Source: Acidobacteriota bacterium (lineage in GTDB: Bacteria > Acidobacteriota > Thermoanaerobaculia > Multivoradales > JBCCEF01). From it: a stretch of DNA of 34,762 nt. This document shows positions 22,863 to 34,144 of this stretch, one piece after another (positions within the stretch are counted from its first letter, which is position 1; each line of letters starts with the position of its first letter). The notes under the pieces are model-generated. The model worked only from the letters and a program-made list of their open reading frames with translations, was not told where the DNA came from and ran no database searches. The stretch is from the NCBI GenBank assembly GCA_039028635.1, contig JBCCHV010000068.1, positions 1 through 34,762 of the forward strand, given 5' to 3'. The position numbers and the translations under genes were made by a program.

Positions 22863-24139
22863 ATCACCTCGAACGCGCCTCGCGGGTACTGCCCGGCGGG
22901 GTCAACTCCCCGGTTCGGGCTTTCCGTGGCGTGGGCGGCGATCCGGTTTTCGTGCGCGCCGCCGAAGGGCCCTGGCTGATCGCCGAGGACGGGCGCCGCT
23001 ACATCGACTACATCGGTGGCTACGGTCCCCACATCTTGGGCCACGGCTACTCTGAAATCGCCGCCGCGGTGAGCGAAGCGCTGTCCCGCGGCACCGCCTT
23101 CGGGGCCCCGACGGTGGCCGAGATCGAGCTCGCAGAGCTGGTGATCGACGCTATTCCGTCGCTCGAGATGGTGCGCCTGGTGAACTCCGGAACGGAGGCC
23201 ACCATGTCGGCCCTGCGGGTCGCCCGGGCGGCCACCGGTCGTGACCGGTTCGTCAAGTTCGAGGGCTGCTATCACGGCCACGCCGATCCCTTTTTGGTGG
23301 CTGCCGGCTCCGGCGCCGCCACCCTCGGCGTGCCTTCCTCGCCGGGGGTCCCGGAGGCGGTGACGGCCGATACCCTGCTCGCTCCCTTCAATGACCTCGC
23401 GGCGGTTCAGGAGCTGTTCGCCCGCCACGCGGACATCGCCGCCGTCTTCCTCGAGCCGATCGCCGGCAATATGGGGCTGGTCCTACCGCAGCCGGGCTTC
23501 CTCGAAGGCCTGCGAGAGCTCTGCGACCGCCACGGTGCGCTGCTGATCTTCGACGAGGTGATGACCGGGTTCCGCGTCGCCTGGGGCGGAGCCCAGGAGA
23601 TTCTCGGCGTCCTGCCGGATCTCACCACCTTCGGGAAGGTCATCGGAGGCGGCCTGCCGACCGGCGCCTACGGCGGTCGGCGCGATCTGATGAGCATGGT
23701 CGCCCCCGCCGGCCCGGTCTACCAAGCCGGCACCCTGAGCGGCAACCCTCTAGCCGTCGCCGCCGGCCTCGCCGCCCTCCGTCAGCTCGACGGGAGCGAT
23801 GCCTACGAACGCCTGGAGGCTTCCGGAGGGAGCCTTCAGCGCGGCTTCGAGGCCGCTGCCCAGCACCACGCCATCCCACTGCAGGTGCACCGGCAGGGCT
23901 CGATGCTCGGTCTCTTCTTCACCGCCGATGAAGTGCACCGTGTCGAGGACGTCGATGCCTCCGATCACGACCGTTTCGGGCGGGTGTTCCACCACCTGTT
24001 GGCAGCCGGCGTTCACCTGCCACCTTCACCCTACGAGTGTCTTTTCATATCCCTCGCCCACGGCGAGGCCGAGATCGCGCAGACGGTCGAGAGCTTCGAC
24101 CGAGCTCTGGCGGCCGAAAAAGATCATCGGAAGAGCTGA
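22850..24139 (+). CDS. hemL: glutamate-1-semialdehyde 2,1-aminomutase
   Basis: A 429-residue PLP enzyme that converts glutamate-1-semialdehyde to 5-aminolevulinate, the substrate of HemB. Family motifs are clear: [11 protein letters not shown] (15-25), [20 protein letters not shown] (112-131), [18 protein letters not shown], and the PLP lysine Lys263 in [17 protein letters not shown]. It shows that this organism makes tetrapyrroles by the C5 route from glutamyl-tRNA. The ATG at 22850 lies inside the hemB 3' end, 13 bases of overlap; an AAAGG is immediately adjacent, too close to be a normal ribosome-binding site, so translation probably depends on reinitiation after hemB. Nothing is unusual in length or residues. 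Confidence 0.97.
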   Translation: MATLNHLERASRVLPGGVNSPVRAFRGVGGDPVFVRAAEGPWLIAEDGRRYIDYIGGYGPHILGHGYSEIAAAVSEALSRGTAFGAPTVAEIELAELVIDAIPSLEMVRLVNSGTEATMSALRVARAATGRDRFVKFEGCYHGHADPFLVAAGSGAATLGVPSSPGVPEAVTADTLLAPFNDLAAVQELFARHADIAAVFLEPIAGNMGLVLPQPGFLEGLRELCDRHGALLIFDEVMTGFRVAWGGAQEILGVLPDLTTFGKVIGGGLPTGAYGGRRDLMSMVAPAGPVYQAGTLSGNPLAVAAGLAALRQLDGSDAYERLEASGGSLQRGFEAAAQHHAIPLQVHRQGSMLGLFFTADEVHRVEDVDASDHDRFGRVFHHLLAAGVHLPPSPYECLFISLAHGEAEIAQTVESFDRALAAEKDHRKS

Positions 24140-24167
24140 AGATACCCCGCGCCCATCCATCAACGGC

Positions 24168-24173
24168 TATAAT
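24168..24173 (+). promoter_or_regulatory. candidate -10 of the ferredoxin gene
   Basis: A perfect TATAAT (24168-24173) lies in the 88-base gap after hemL, 54 bases before the ferredoxin start. No good -35 is present at 16-18 bases. It suggests the ferredoxin has its own promoter. Confidence 0.45.
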
Positions 24174-24227
24174 GAAGCAGCCACCGATGGACTCGAGGTC
24201 CAAAAGGCCAGAGGAGGGATCCGAAGA

Positions 24228-24482
24228 GTGAGTCACATCATTGCAGAACCCTGTGTCGGAGTCAAAGATACGGCCTGCGTGGATGTTTGTCCCGTCGATT
24301 GCATTTACGGCAAGGACGAGGACTTCGAAATGTTGTTCATCAACCCCGAAGAGTGCATTGACTGCGGGTTGTGCGTCGATGCCTGCCCGGTGGAGGCGAT
24401 CTTCCCGGAAGAGGAGATTCCGGAGAACTGGGAAGCTTTCATCGCCAAGAACTACGAGCACTTCGAGCTCGACCCCCCCTAG
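24228..24482 (+). CDS. fdxA: 7Fe-type ferredoxin (FdxA-like)
   Basis: An 84-residue ferredoxin. The first cluster motif C-x7-C-x3-C-P (CVGVKDTACVDVCPVDC) has the spacing of a [3Fe-4S] site, and the second, CIDCGLCVDACPVEAI, is a standard [4Fe-4S] motif; the C-terminal PEEEIPENWEAFIAKNYEHF extension is typical of FdxA-type 7Fe proteins. It carries single electrons at low potential; the partner enzymes are not shown by the sequence. The GTG at 24228 is chosen because GAGGAGGGA lies 9 bases upstream and the product begins MSHIIAEPC, as in relatives. It is a single-gene unit with its own -10 and a strong terminator. Confidence 0.95.
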   Translation: MSHIIAEPCVGVKDTACVDVCPVDCIYGKDEDFEMLFINPEECIDCGLCVDACPVEAIFPEEEIPENWEAFIAKNYEHFELDPP

Positions 24483-24493
24483 GGCGAACGCCA

Positions 24494-24555
24494 GCGCCGA
24501 TCGGCGCACCCACCTCGACTCGAAGCCTGGGCGCGGAGCAATCCGCGCCCTTCCT
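24494..24555 (+). terminator. ferredoxin terminator
   Basis: A perfect 9-bp GC-rich stem (24529-24537 with 24542-24550) closes a GCAA tetraloop and is followed by TTCCT. A 14-base perfect palindrome (24494-24507) lies just upstream, 12 bases after the ferredoxin stop. The first hairpin has the geometry of an intrinsic terminator, although the U-run is poor. Confidence 0.7.
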
Positions 24556-24619
24556 GCATTAAGCCCTCACCGAATCCGCCTGCGTCCAGACGGGAATAGC
24601 CAGCCGGTGCGAATCGTTC

Positions 24620-24714
24620 TAGAATCTGAGTGCGCGAAGCTCAATTAAGTGCCTCGCACTCACACTTTCATTCCGGGGCAGCTTTGCGAAGCTGCGGATG
24701 CTGAGGAGGAGCGG
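24620..24714 (+). promoter_or_regulatory. promoter and structured leader of the dnaJ-like/clpB unit
   Basis: TAGAAT (24620-24625) is a possible -10. Downstream are two inverted repeats: TGAGTGCG with CGCACTCA (24627-24634 and 24655-24662, 20-base loop) and a perfect 7-bp hairpin with a 4-base loop (24678-24684 with 24689-24695). The second hairpin ends 7 bases before the GAGGAGGA ribosome-binding site (24703-24710). The arms are in the opposite order to a CIRCE element. Operator or temperature-sensitive RNA roles are possible for a heat-shock unit. Confidence 0.4.
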
Positions 24715-25668
24715 GTGGAATTCAAAGACTATTACGCGACCCTGGGGGTCTCGAAGACGGCCTCCGCGGACGAGATTCAAAAGGCCTACCGCAAGCTGGC
24801 CCGGAAATACCACCCGGACATCAACAAGGAGGCCGCCGCGGAAGCCCGCTTCAAGGATATCGGCGAGGCCTACGAGGTGCTCAAGGACCCCGAAAAACGC
24901 CAGCGCTACGACAACTTCGGGGCCGATTGGAGTCGCACCGGGCAGGGCCCGACGGGCAATCCCCCGCCGGGCTGGGAGCACATCTTCGATCTCGGTGGAC
25001 AGGGCTTCGGATTCGGTGGCGCGACCAGCGGCGGCGCCGCCGCCGGCGACTTCAGCTCGTTCTTCGAATCCCTCTTCGGATCCGCCGGGCCGCGGTCGCG
25101 GCGCGCCGCCGGGCGCCCCGGCAAGGGCCGCGACGTCGAAGCCAGTCTCAGCCTGAGTCTCGAAGAAGCGGCGCGCGGCGGGGCCCGCGAGGTCACCTTG
25201 CGGGATCCGCAGACCGGCGCCCGTCAGACCCTCTCGGTCAACCTGCCGGCGGGGGTCAAGCCCGGTCAGCGGGTGCGCCTTGCCGGCAAGGGAGACCCGG
25301 GAGCCGGCGGCGGCCCGGCCGGAGACTTGCTGCTCAAAGTCCAAGTGCCGCCTCACGCCAGGTTCCGACTCGATGGCAACCACCTCCACACCACCGTCGA
25401 GGTGACCCCTTGGGAGGCCGCCCTCGGCGCTCCCGTAGAGATCAGCACCCTCGACTCGAAGGTGCGGGTCAAGATCCCGCGCGGCTCGTCGTCGGGCCGC
25501 AAGATACGCCTCGCCGGCAAAGGGTTTCCGAGCAAGAACGGAACCGCCGGCGACCTTTTCGCCGAGCTCTCGATCGTGGTTCCCAACGCCGACGAGCTGA
25601 CCGAAAAGGAAGCCGAGCTGCTCGAAGAGCTCGGCCGAATCTCGAGCTTTACGCCCCGCGGCGCCTAG
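24715..25668 (+). CDS. DnaJ/CbpA-type co-chaperone (no zinc finger)
   Basis: A 317-residue class II J-domain protein. The J domain is residues 4-70 with the HPD motif at 33-35, followed by a Gly/Phe-rich linker (about 80-130) and the C-terminal client-binding domains from about 140 ([18 protein letters not shown] onward). The Cys-rich zinc-finger of DnaJ itself is absent, so it corresponds to CbpA or the DnaJ2 proteins often found beside clpB. It stimulates DnaK ATPase and hands aggregates to DnaK and ClpB. The GTG at 24715 starts the product at [12 protein letters not shown], and GAGGAGGA is 4 bases upstream; a longer reading from 24649 has no family match. It is 37 bases ahead of clpB and probably co-transcribed. 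No heat-shock sigma or CIRCE sequence was recognised. Confidence 0.94.
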   Translation: MEFKDYYATLGVSKTASADEIQKAYRKLARKYHPDINKEAAAEARFKDIGEAYEVLKDPEKRQRYDNFGADWSRTGQGPTGNPPPGWEHIFDLGGQGFGFGGATSGGAAAGDFSSFFESLFGSAGPRSRRAAGRPGKGRDVEASLSLSLEEAARGGAREVTLRDPQTGARQTLSVNLPAGVKPGQRVRLAGKGDPGAGGGPAGDLLLKVQVPPHARFRLDGNHLHTTVEVTPWEAALGAPVEISTLDSKVRVKIPRGSSSGRKIRLAGKGFPSKNGTAGDLFAELSIVVPNADELTEKEAELLEELGRISSFTPRGA

Positions 25669-25705
25669 CGCCGCCGAGGGCTTTGATGCGAAGGAGAGAT
25701 AGACC

Positions 25706-28333
<2,628 letters not shown>

Positions 28334-28344
28334 GGAAGGCTTGG

Positions 28345-28379
28345 GGCGAGCGCACGGCGTAATTCACCGCGCGCTCGCC
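28345..28379. terminator. hairpin between clpB and the convergent unknown gene
   Basis: A perfect 9-bp stem (28345-28353 with 28371-28379) encloses a 17-base loop that can add a 3-bp inner pair. It fills the gap of 50 bases between two converging genes and could act in both directions. There is no strong U-run. Confidence 0.55.
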
Positions 28380-28383
28380 GGGC

Positions 28384-29799
28384 CTACTCTTTGGACCGCG
28401 CCGGTAAATAGATCGCGAGCGGGCAGATCGGAGGTCCGACCCGCGCCAGGCGCTCGAGGATTTCCTCCGCCTTCTGCTCCTTGGGCATCGCTTGGAGCTC
28501 GGTGAGCCCGGCATAGTACAGGCGCGTACTTGCGCTTCCCCCGGTGCCTCCGACGCACGAGGCTTGGCAGCCCTGGGGCTCTATGTAGCAGTGCTTGCTG
28601 CAAGCCATCGCAAGCGCTGCCTTCAACCCTCCTTCGAGGATCTTTGGAGACGTGTAGCCGCCGGGAACATTGGCGTAGGGATTGAATCCTTCCAGCAAGT
28701 CGAGGTCGCGAAGTCCCCCGAAGTCGAAATCCACACTCGCCGTGCTCGCCGTGCTCGCCGCGGCGTGCCGGTGCCCCAGAACTACTTCCCGAGGATCATC
28801 CAAGCCCAGCGGGAACCGAGGCGATTCGAAGCGCTCGACAAGACTGGGATCGAGCCAGTGTTTCTGGTGCTGACACAGGCCTGCCGATTCGGCGATCAGG
28901 GTGTACTTCGGGTCCTCCAGGGAGAGCTTCGGCGGCTCGAAGAAGGTCCGACAGGAGAGCGGGAAACCGGCATCCGCATCGCTTTCGCTGACCTGCGGCA
29001 TGCCCCGACGGGCACCGTTGTCGAGCAGTTGCCAGTACTCCACCAGATGGTGAGACAGCGTCGTGTGCGCGGCGCCCGAAGAGCCCAACCAGGCTTTGAT
29101 CGTCGCATCGAGATCGATCGGCAAATGCATCAGCGCGATTCGCACTTCGCCGGCCTGGTCCGGCACCAGATGGATCGTCTGCTCGACCTCGGAATCCATC
29201 TTGGACAGCTTGACGGTCACCCGATCACCCGGCAGCTCGACCTCGAAGATCGCCCCGTTGGCGAGAAATTGAGAGTGAGCCACCTCCGGCGGATGGAAAG
29301 TGAAGGAGTGTTGAGTGGCCATTCCGGAAGCGTCTCCATGCTCCCCGACCAAACCACAGGGAACCACCCAGTCGAAGGAGAACTGTCCCCGAGCCGTCAC
29401 CAGGTCGGCACTCGGTACGGCGAGCAGAGCCGATTCGGTGATCGCCGCCTCGGCGTTCAACAACACGGGCAGGCTCAGGAGGTGGCCCTGGCTATGCCAG
29501 ATAGGAACCGACTTCTTGGCTCGTTCCCCCACCACGTCGACGTCTTCGCGCTCGAGCCGGCGCAAGCAGACGCCCTCGTCTTTCCAAGCGACCTGGCTGT
29601 CGTCACAGGCAACGTCGACTGTTGGATCGAGATCGCCATGCCGAAACGCGAACAGAGCTTCGTGATGGGGCACGCTGCCCCCGATGTGGCCGACATGGGA
29701 CTCGACCTCGGGAAAAATCAGCGTCACTTCATCGCTTCCCGGCTGAGTCACCACTGCCAAGAGGCCACTCACCAGGATCTTCAGGGTTATTCCGGTCAC
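28384..29799 (-). CDS. hypothetical secreted protein, Cys-rich C-terminal part
   Basis: I do not recognise this 471-residue protein. A short hydrophobic N-terminus (ITLKILVSGLLAVVTQ) looks like a signal peptide. The body is rich in His, Asp and Glu with beta-strand-like stretches (ATQHSFTFHPPE, GAIFEVELPGDRVTVKLS), and near residue 405-420 there is a Cys cluster C-x3-C-x6-C-x3-C (ACSKHCYIEPQGCQASC). A low-complexity ASTASTAS run is encoded by a 9-base tandem repeat (about 28737-28763). The start is taken as the GTG at 29799, 4 bases after GGAGGT; the GTG at 29805 abuts that site and is too close. GC content looks lower than in the neighbouring genes, by eye. It lies downstream of the CHAT gene in the same direction, but a terminator-like hairpin separates them. 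Confidence 0.7.
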   Translation of the reverse strand: MTGITLKILVSGLLAVVTQPGSDEVTLIFPEVESHVGHIGGSVPHHEALFAFRHGDLDPTVDVACDDSQVAWKDEGVCLRRLEREDVDVVGERAKKSVPIWHSQGHLLSLPVLLNAEAAITESALLAVPSADLVTARGQFSFDWVVPCGLVGEHGDASGMATQHSFTFHPPEVAHSQFLANGAIFEVELPGDRVTVKLSKMDSEVEQTIHLVPDQAGEVRIALMHLPIDLDATIKAWLGSSGAAHTTLSHHLVEYWQLLDNGARRGMPQVSESDADAGFPLSCRTFFEPPKLSLEDPKYTLIAESAGLCQHQKHWLDPSLVERFESPRFPLGLDDPREVVLGHRHAAASTASTASVDFDFGGLRDLDLLEGFNPYANVPGGYTSPKILEGGLKAALAMACSKHCYIEPQGCQASCVGGTGGSASTRLYYAGLTELQAMPKEQKAEEILERLARVGPPICPLAIYLPARSKE

Positions 29800-29826
29800 T
29801 TTCACCTCCGCACGGACAATCTTCGA

Positions 29827-29872
29827 AAAACTGCTTCCACTGCCCTGAAGATCGGACAGCGGGAGCAGTTTT
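29827..29872 (-). terminator. terminator downstream of the CHAT gene
   Basis: A 12-bp stem with one G-T pair (29827-29838 with 29861-29872, 22-base loop) lies in the 131-base gap between the CHAT gene and the unknown secreted protein. On the minus strand the stem ends in a run of T, so it can serve as an intrinsic terminator for the CHAT transcript. Confidence 0.6.
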
Positions 29873-29930
29873 CATCATCCGGCGGTGCGCTCTTGGCCGC
29901 AGGACATCCGTCCCGCGGGGGGCCGTCGGC

Positions 29931-32906
29931 TCACCCGCTGCCGAGAACCTGGAAGGCCGCCCAGACCTTCACCCACGAGGCTCCCCCGCTGCGCTCCCGA
30001 AGACGATTCAAGGTTTCGACCTGAGCCGTCTGAAGGGCCTCGGCCGGCCCCTTGTCCGCGAGCTGGTGATGGAACGTGGCCATCATCTTGAGAGTCTCGC
30101 GATCGTCAACCCTCCATTGACTCGACACCACCGAGTGACTGCCGCTGAGCAAAAAGGGCCAGGCCAAGCTGATCGTGCCCTCGCCGGCAGTGACCTCGCC
30201 GACAGCCGTCTCGCAGGCCGATAGGACGACGATGTCGAACTCGATTCCCGAGGAGTCGAGCAGGCGGGCCACGCTCACCGGATCCGCGGCAAGACGCGGG
30301 TCGGCCGAGGCCAGCAAGAGGCGGGAGGCGAGAGGTCGATCCTTGCTCGCCTGGCCGTGGGAGGCGACGTGCAGCAACCGCGACCCTGCACCTGCGGCCA
30401 CCAGGTTGTCAAAGCTGGCCTGATCGCCCAGCAGAGGCCGGCCACCATAGACGGCGGCAATCAGACGCGCTTCGTCCTCGGCGAACTCGAGCCGCCCCAG
30501 GGCATGCTCCTCGGAACCCGCGAATGCCATCACCAAGGCTTCCTCGATGCGGGATGATCGGCGGTCGAGGCGTTGCTGCAACTGCGAGTAAACGACAGCG
30601 CTCGGGCTCACCACCAGGGCGACCTCTTCGATCAGGAAGCGTTCGCCGAGAAGCGCGGCGAAGGGAACCTGGTAGAGGTTGCCGTCGGGCACGATCACCA
30701 ACCGCTCCAGATCGGCGAGCTCGACCTGGTCGAGCCACGGCGCGATCAGAGCCTTATGGAGCTGGCGCAGCCGCGGCAGGACGTGCTCCTCCTCGGCGCG
30801 CGGGTTCTCGATTCGGCGCCGCAGCTCGAGAATGGTCGCCTCGAGATCCGTCGCCCCCTGGCCCGCGCTCAGCAGCTTGGTGCGCAGTCCTCCGGCGTCG
30901 AGCCACCAGCCATAGAGTCGCCGATCGCCCCCAGCTCCCAACCAGTGGAAGCTCAGGACCGCCGTTGCCGGCGGCAGCTCGATCTCGCGGGGCGAATCGA
31001 GCTCCCCGAAAGCGCGCAGGAGGACCTGTCCGCGGCCCGATTCGCTGAACTCGAATGCGCCCTGGTCCGGGGAGTCTTCCAACGCTCCCTGCACCAGCCC
31101 GTCGTAGATCGGTCGGGCACGACGAGCCCAGAAAGCGATGTCAATCGGGCTGGCGAGCCTGTCGGCCTGTTCCTCGACCTGCTTACGGGCCTGCTCGAAT
31201 TGCTCCATCGCCAGGTCGAGATCGCCAGCCCGCAGAAAGGCCCAACCCAGCGCGGCCTGCTCGAAGGGAACTTCCTCGAACATCTGCCTCGCCTGCAGCA
31301 GACTCAATCGCTCGCCGCGGTGCTCGATCTCTTCCTCCGGCGACTCGGCGAAGGCCGCCACCATCCCGAGCTCCTGCAGGCGAACCGCATCGCGGAGGGC
31401 GTCGCCGCCGATGCGTTCGGCCGCCCTGCGGCGCTCTGCCTCGAGGTCCCGCGCCATCTCCCGTTGGCCACCTCGAAACAGAACCTTCTGCAGGTCGGCA
31501 TAGCCGTCCTGGACAAGCAGCTCATCGCTGCTCTCGAGAGCGATCGTGACCGCTTCGCCCTGAACCTCGATCGCCGCCCGCCGCAGTCCCGCCGCCGAGG
31601 CCACTCGCTCCGCGGCTTCGATCACCCGAAAGTGACTCTTGAAGGTCAGCTCGTCGAAGGTCACCCCCCAGGCCGCGGCCAGTGACTCCCAGGCTCCCGG
31701 CAGATCCTGCAGAAATTCACCCCGGACGATCGCCAGCGACGCCTCCTGATCGGCGAGGCCGCCGCCATCGCCGATCTCCTGCGCCAGCCGGCCCGCGGCC
31801 CGCAAGAAGCCAACGCCGGCCGACAGATCGCCGAGGTCCCGCTCCACCAGACCGCGGAGACGCAAGGCCAAAATCCCGACCCGCCCATCATCGGCGCTGC
31901 TCTGCCATGAACTCAGCCCCGCCAAGGTTTCCCCGTGATGCCAGCGCAGGTAGTTCCACAGGGCGCGGTAGTAGGTCAGCCACGGCTCCAGGGGCAGGTC
32001 GAGGCGCGCGATATCGCGCTCCAGCAGCGGTATCAGCTCGCTGGCCCGCTCGACCTTCCGCGGGTGGGTCAGGAGGGCCCCTTCGAACTCAATCCACCGC
32101 GAGATGGCCTCAGCGGCCCGGTCGTTGGAGCTTCTCAGGTGGTCGGCCAGGGCCACCATCGAGGCGTTCCCCGGCACAGCCCGGGAAGCGGTCTCGAACA
32201 CCGACAGAGCCTCGCGACCGGCAGCGCCCGTCGGTGCTTGGCTCCAGGCTTGGAGGGCGAGATCGGCGACCCGTAACGCCAGACTCGGAGCGACCGCAAG
32301 ATCTGCCTCGAGAGCACCTCGGCGCCAGTTCTCGAGTAGCTCAGGCCACTCGGCGGAAAGGGCCGCTCGGGGCGGTTGCTGATCTTTCTCGGCCAGCCAC
32401 TGGGCGGCCTCGTCGCCGAATCGGCCATCGTCGAGGAGTCCCTGCCAGCGCCGGCGAGCCTGGCGAGTCAAACCGAGCTGGCCTGCGATCACCGCCCGAT
32501 TGCGCTCAAAGAGTGGCTCCTCCGGAAGGGCCAACGCCAGGTCGAGAGATCGAAAGGCATCGGCGATCGATTCGCGATGGAGGAAGCGCGCCCACAGGGC
32601 GACCGAGGCCGCGTTCATGGTCCCGGGATCGACGGCCCCGGCCTCGATCTCGTCGAGTAGAGCCGCAACCTCGCGCTCCGGGAAAGCGCCCGCTGCGAAG
32701 CTCTGGCCGCGCAACAAGCTGCCATCGGCTGGATCCGAGGGAAGTTGGCGGGTGGCGTCCGTCAAAAGGGGCAGGGTTCCCTTTTGGCGTTCCAGCCAGG
32801 CGCGTAAATCCCGCAGATCGTCGGACGCCTTGTTTTCACCACAACTGAGAGCCGACAACAGCAAGATCGAGCCGAACACCACCCAGCCAAAGGATCGCTC
32901 CTTCAT
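29931..32906 (-). CDS. TPR-CHAT protein, caspase-like predicted protease, exported
   Basis: A 991-residue protein. The N-terminus is a signal or lipoprotein sequence (VVFGSILLLSALSC, Cys22; the lipobox is atypical). Residues about 60-640 are alpha-helical with TPR-like repeats (for example EIGDGGGLADQEASLA and LGWAFLRAGDLDLAMEQFEQARK). The CHAT domain covers about 700-990 with the caspase-type dyad His850 (LHVASHGQ) and Cys898 (VVLSACETAVG), and the family ending SLAWPFLLSGSHSVVSSQW, VWAAFQVLG. CHAT proteins include separase-like and CRISPR- or gasdermin-linked proteases; both catalytic residues are intact here. GAGGAG lies 5 bases upstream of the ATG. It diverges from a sigma/anti-sigma pair across 369 bases. 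A role in envelope signalling by cleaving a partner protein is inference from domain and context. Confidence 0.92.
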   Translation of the reverse strand: MKERSFGWVVFGSILLLSALSCGENKASDDLRDLRAWLERQKGTLPLLTDATRQLPSDPADGSLLRGQSFAAGAFPEREVAALLDEIEAGAVDPGTMNAASVALWARFLHRESIADAFRSLDLALALPEEPLFERNRAVIAGQLGLTRQARRRWQGLLDDGRFGDEAAQWLAEKDQQPPRAALSAEWPELLENWRRGALEADLAVAPSLALRVADLALQAWSQAPTGAAGREALSVFETASRAVPGNASMVALADHLRSSNDRAAEAISRWIEFEGALLTHPRKVERASELIPLLERDIARLDLPLEPWLTYYRALWNYLRWHHGETLAGLSSWQSSADDGRVGILALRLRGLVERDLGDLSAGVGFLRAAGRLAQEIGDGGGLADQEASLAIVRGEFLQDLPGAWESLAAAWGVTFDELTFKSHFRVIEAAERVASAAGLRRAAIEVQGEAVTIALESSDELLVQDGYADLQKVLFRGGQREMARDLEAERRRAAERIGGDALRDAVRLQELGMVAAFAESPEEEIEHRGERLSLLQARQMFEEVPFEQAALGWAFLRAGDLDLAMEQFEQARKQVEEQADRLASPIDIAFWARRARPIYDGLVQGALEDSPDQGAFEFSESGRGQVLLRAFGELDSPREIELPPATAVLSFHWLGAGGDRRLYGWWLDAGGLRTKLLSAGQGATDLEATILELRRRIENPRAEEEHVLPRLRQLHKALIAPWLDQVELADLERLVIVPDGNLYQVPFAALLGERFLIEEVALVVSPSAVVYSQLQQRLDRRSSRIEEALVMAFAGSEEHALGRLEFAEDEARLIAAVYGGRPLLGDQASFDNLVAAGAGSRLLHVASHGQASKDRPLASRLLLASADPRLAADPVSVARLLDSSGIEFDIVVLSACETAVGEVTAGEGTISLAWPFLLSGSHSVVSSQWRVDDRETLKMMATFHHQLADKGPAEALQTAQVETLNRLRERSGGASWVKVWAAFQVLGSG

Positions 32907-33275
32907 GATTTCTCCTCAAACTTCAAGCTCCGCAACGCGGGGAAATTGCCATCGGTCACGCTCTTCGAGCCCACTGCGGGATCCTCCCATCGACCGACTT
33001 ACTGCCTCTCCCAAAGCAAGACGGACTCCGGTCGCGTCCTTTGAAGCCCGCGCCGGCGCGGCTTCCAGCTCAGAGGCGACTCGCCACCCGGGACCGGTAC
33101 CACCCGGCATGTGGCCACGATCAAAGGTCTTTCCTCGGAAGCCAAGAACTTTAGAGAGGTATAATGCACCTCTATATCCTCATCAAGGGAAAAGGCTTTC
33201 AATGTAGGTCTTTCGAGAGATTTCGATGGTCGCTGGAAGGCCCGGCGAAAGGCGCCGACCAGCCTGGGAGGTTCT
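32907..33275. promoter_or_regulatory. divergent regulatory region between CHAT and sigma factor genes
   Basis: This 369-base gap has no gene I can support. A perfect TATAAT (33160-33165) lies within a dyad AGAGGT-N7-ACCTCT (33155-33173), about 110 bases before the sigma factor start, in the AT-richest part of the gap. No good -35 for a housekeeping sigma is visible at 16-18 bases. This could be the promoter and operator of the sigma gene, possibly autoregulated. I do not see a clear promoter for the CHAT gene in the left half. Confidence 0.5.
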
Positions 33276-34130
33276 TTGCGGGCAGCTCAGCTTTACGAGG
33301 AGCATTTCGAACGCATCGAGCGGAGTATCCGCCTCAATCTGGCGCGCCATGGCATCCGCGGCGCCGATCGAGACGACTATTACCAGGATGTTCACTTTTT
33401 CCTCATCGAGGATGAATATCGTCGCGTCGCTGCCTTTCGCGCCGAGAGCAGCTTCGGAGGCTTCATCGATCAGGTGGTCCGCGCCCTGGTGCGAGATCTC
33501 ATCCGGCGACAGAATGGTCGCCTCAACCGCTCGTCCGCCGCCGCTCAGCGGGCCGGTCTGACGGCCATCGAGCTGGAGCATCTGCGGCGCCAAGGTATGT
33601 CCGAGGAGGAGGCGACCCGACGGCTCCTCGATGAAGGATGTCGCAAATCGCGCCAAGAGCTCGCCGAGCTCTGGCTCGAGACCCGAGACCAGGCGCGACG
33701 GCAACTCGTGCCGGACGACCTCCTGGACAGCCATCCGGCTCCCGGTCGCCGACCGGGTGAGACGCCCGAAACCGAGCTCGAGGTCCGTCGGCAGCGCTTC
33801 GAGACCATTCTGCAGGGCATTCTGAGCATCCTCACCGGCGTCGACCTGCTGTTCGCTCAGCTGGTCTTTCGAGGAGTCCGGGTCACCGATATCGCCCCTA
33901 TGGTGGGCGAAGATCGGACCCGCCTCTACCCCAAGCGCCGCCGCCTCTTGGACCGGCTGCGCAAAGCCTGCGAAGATGAAGGGCTGAGTTGGGATCAGCT
34001 CACCGAGGTCGCGGACTGGCCGGGCCTCTATTTCGACCTCGAGGCGGACGAGCTGCCGAGGCCGCCATCGGCAGCTCGCGGGGAGTCGTCGACAAAGACA
34101 CAAAATTTCCAGCGCCGTCCGACTTCTTAA
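33276..34130 (+). CDS. ECF-like RNA polymerase sigma factor
   Basis: A 284-residue sigma-70 family protein. Region 2 is about residues 1-75: an N-terminal YEEHFERIERSIRLNLARHG helix, DRDDYYQDVHFFL (core-binding region 2.2) and FRAESSFGGFIDQVVRALVRDLIRR (2.3-2.4, -10 recognition). A long linker rich in charged helices (about 80-175) exceeds that of typical ECF factors. Region 4 is weaker: the helix-turn-helix-like part VRVTDIAPMVGEDRTRLYPKRRRLLDRLRK is near 205-235. The C-terminal tail adds about 45 residues. The TTG at 33276 is taken as start because GGGAGG is 4 bases upstream and no other start precedes region 2. A zinc-finger anti-sigma gene follows 14 bases later. Family placement is good; the subgroup is unclear. 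Confidence 0.82.
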   Translation: MRAAQLYEEHFERIERSIRLNLARHGIRGADRDDYYQDVHFFLIEDEYRRVAAFRAESSFGGFIDQVVRALVRDLIRRQNGRLNRSSAAAQRAGLTAIELEHLRRQGMSEEEATRRLLDEGCRKSRQELAELWLETRDQARRQLVPDDLLDSHPAPGRRPGETPETELEVRRQRFETILQGILSILTGVDLLFAQLVFRGVRVTDIAPMVGEDRTRLYPKRRRLLDRLRKACEDEGLSWDQLTEVADWPGLYFDLEADELPRPPSAARGESSTKTQNFQRRPTS

Positions 34131-34144
34131 GCGTAGAGCCGAAA

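Noticed and set aside
24627-24662. CIRCE heat-shock operator
   Set aside because: CIRCE has GCACTC first and GAGTGC second with a 9-base spacer; here the order is reversed and the spacer is 20.
28737-28763. 9-base tandem repeat as a non-coding element
   Set aside because: It is in frame and encodes Ala-Ser-Thr repeats within the unknown secreted protein.
32916-33202. Small minus-strand open frames of 64-67 codons in the CHAT/sigma gap
   Set aside because: No ribosome-binding sites, overlapping alternative frames and no recognisable product; treated as intergenic.
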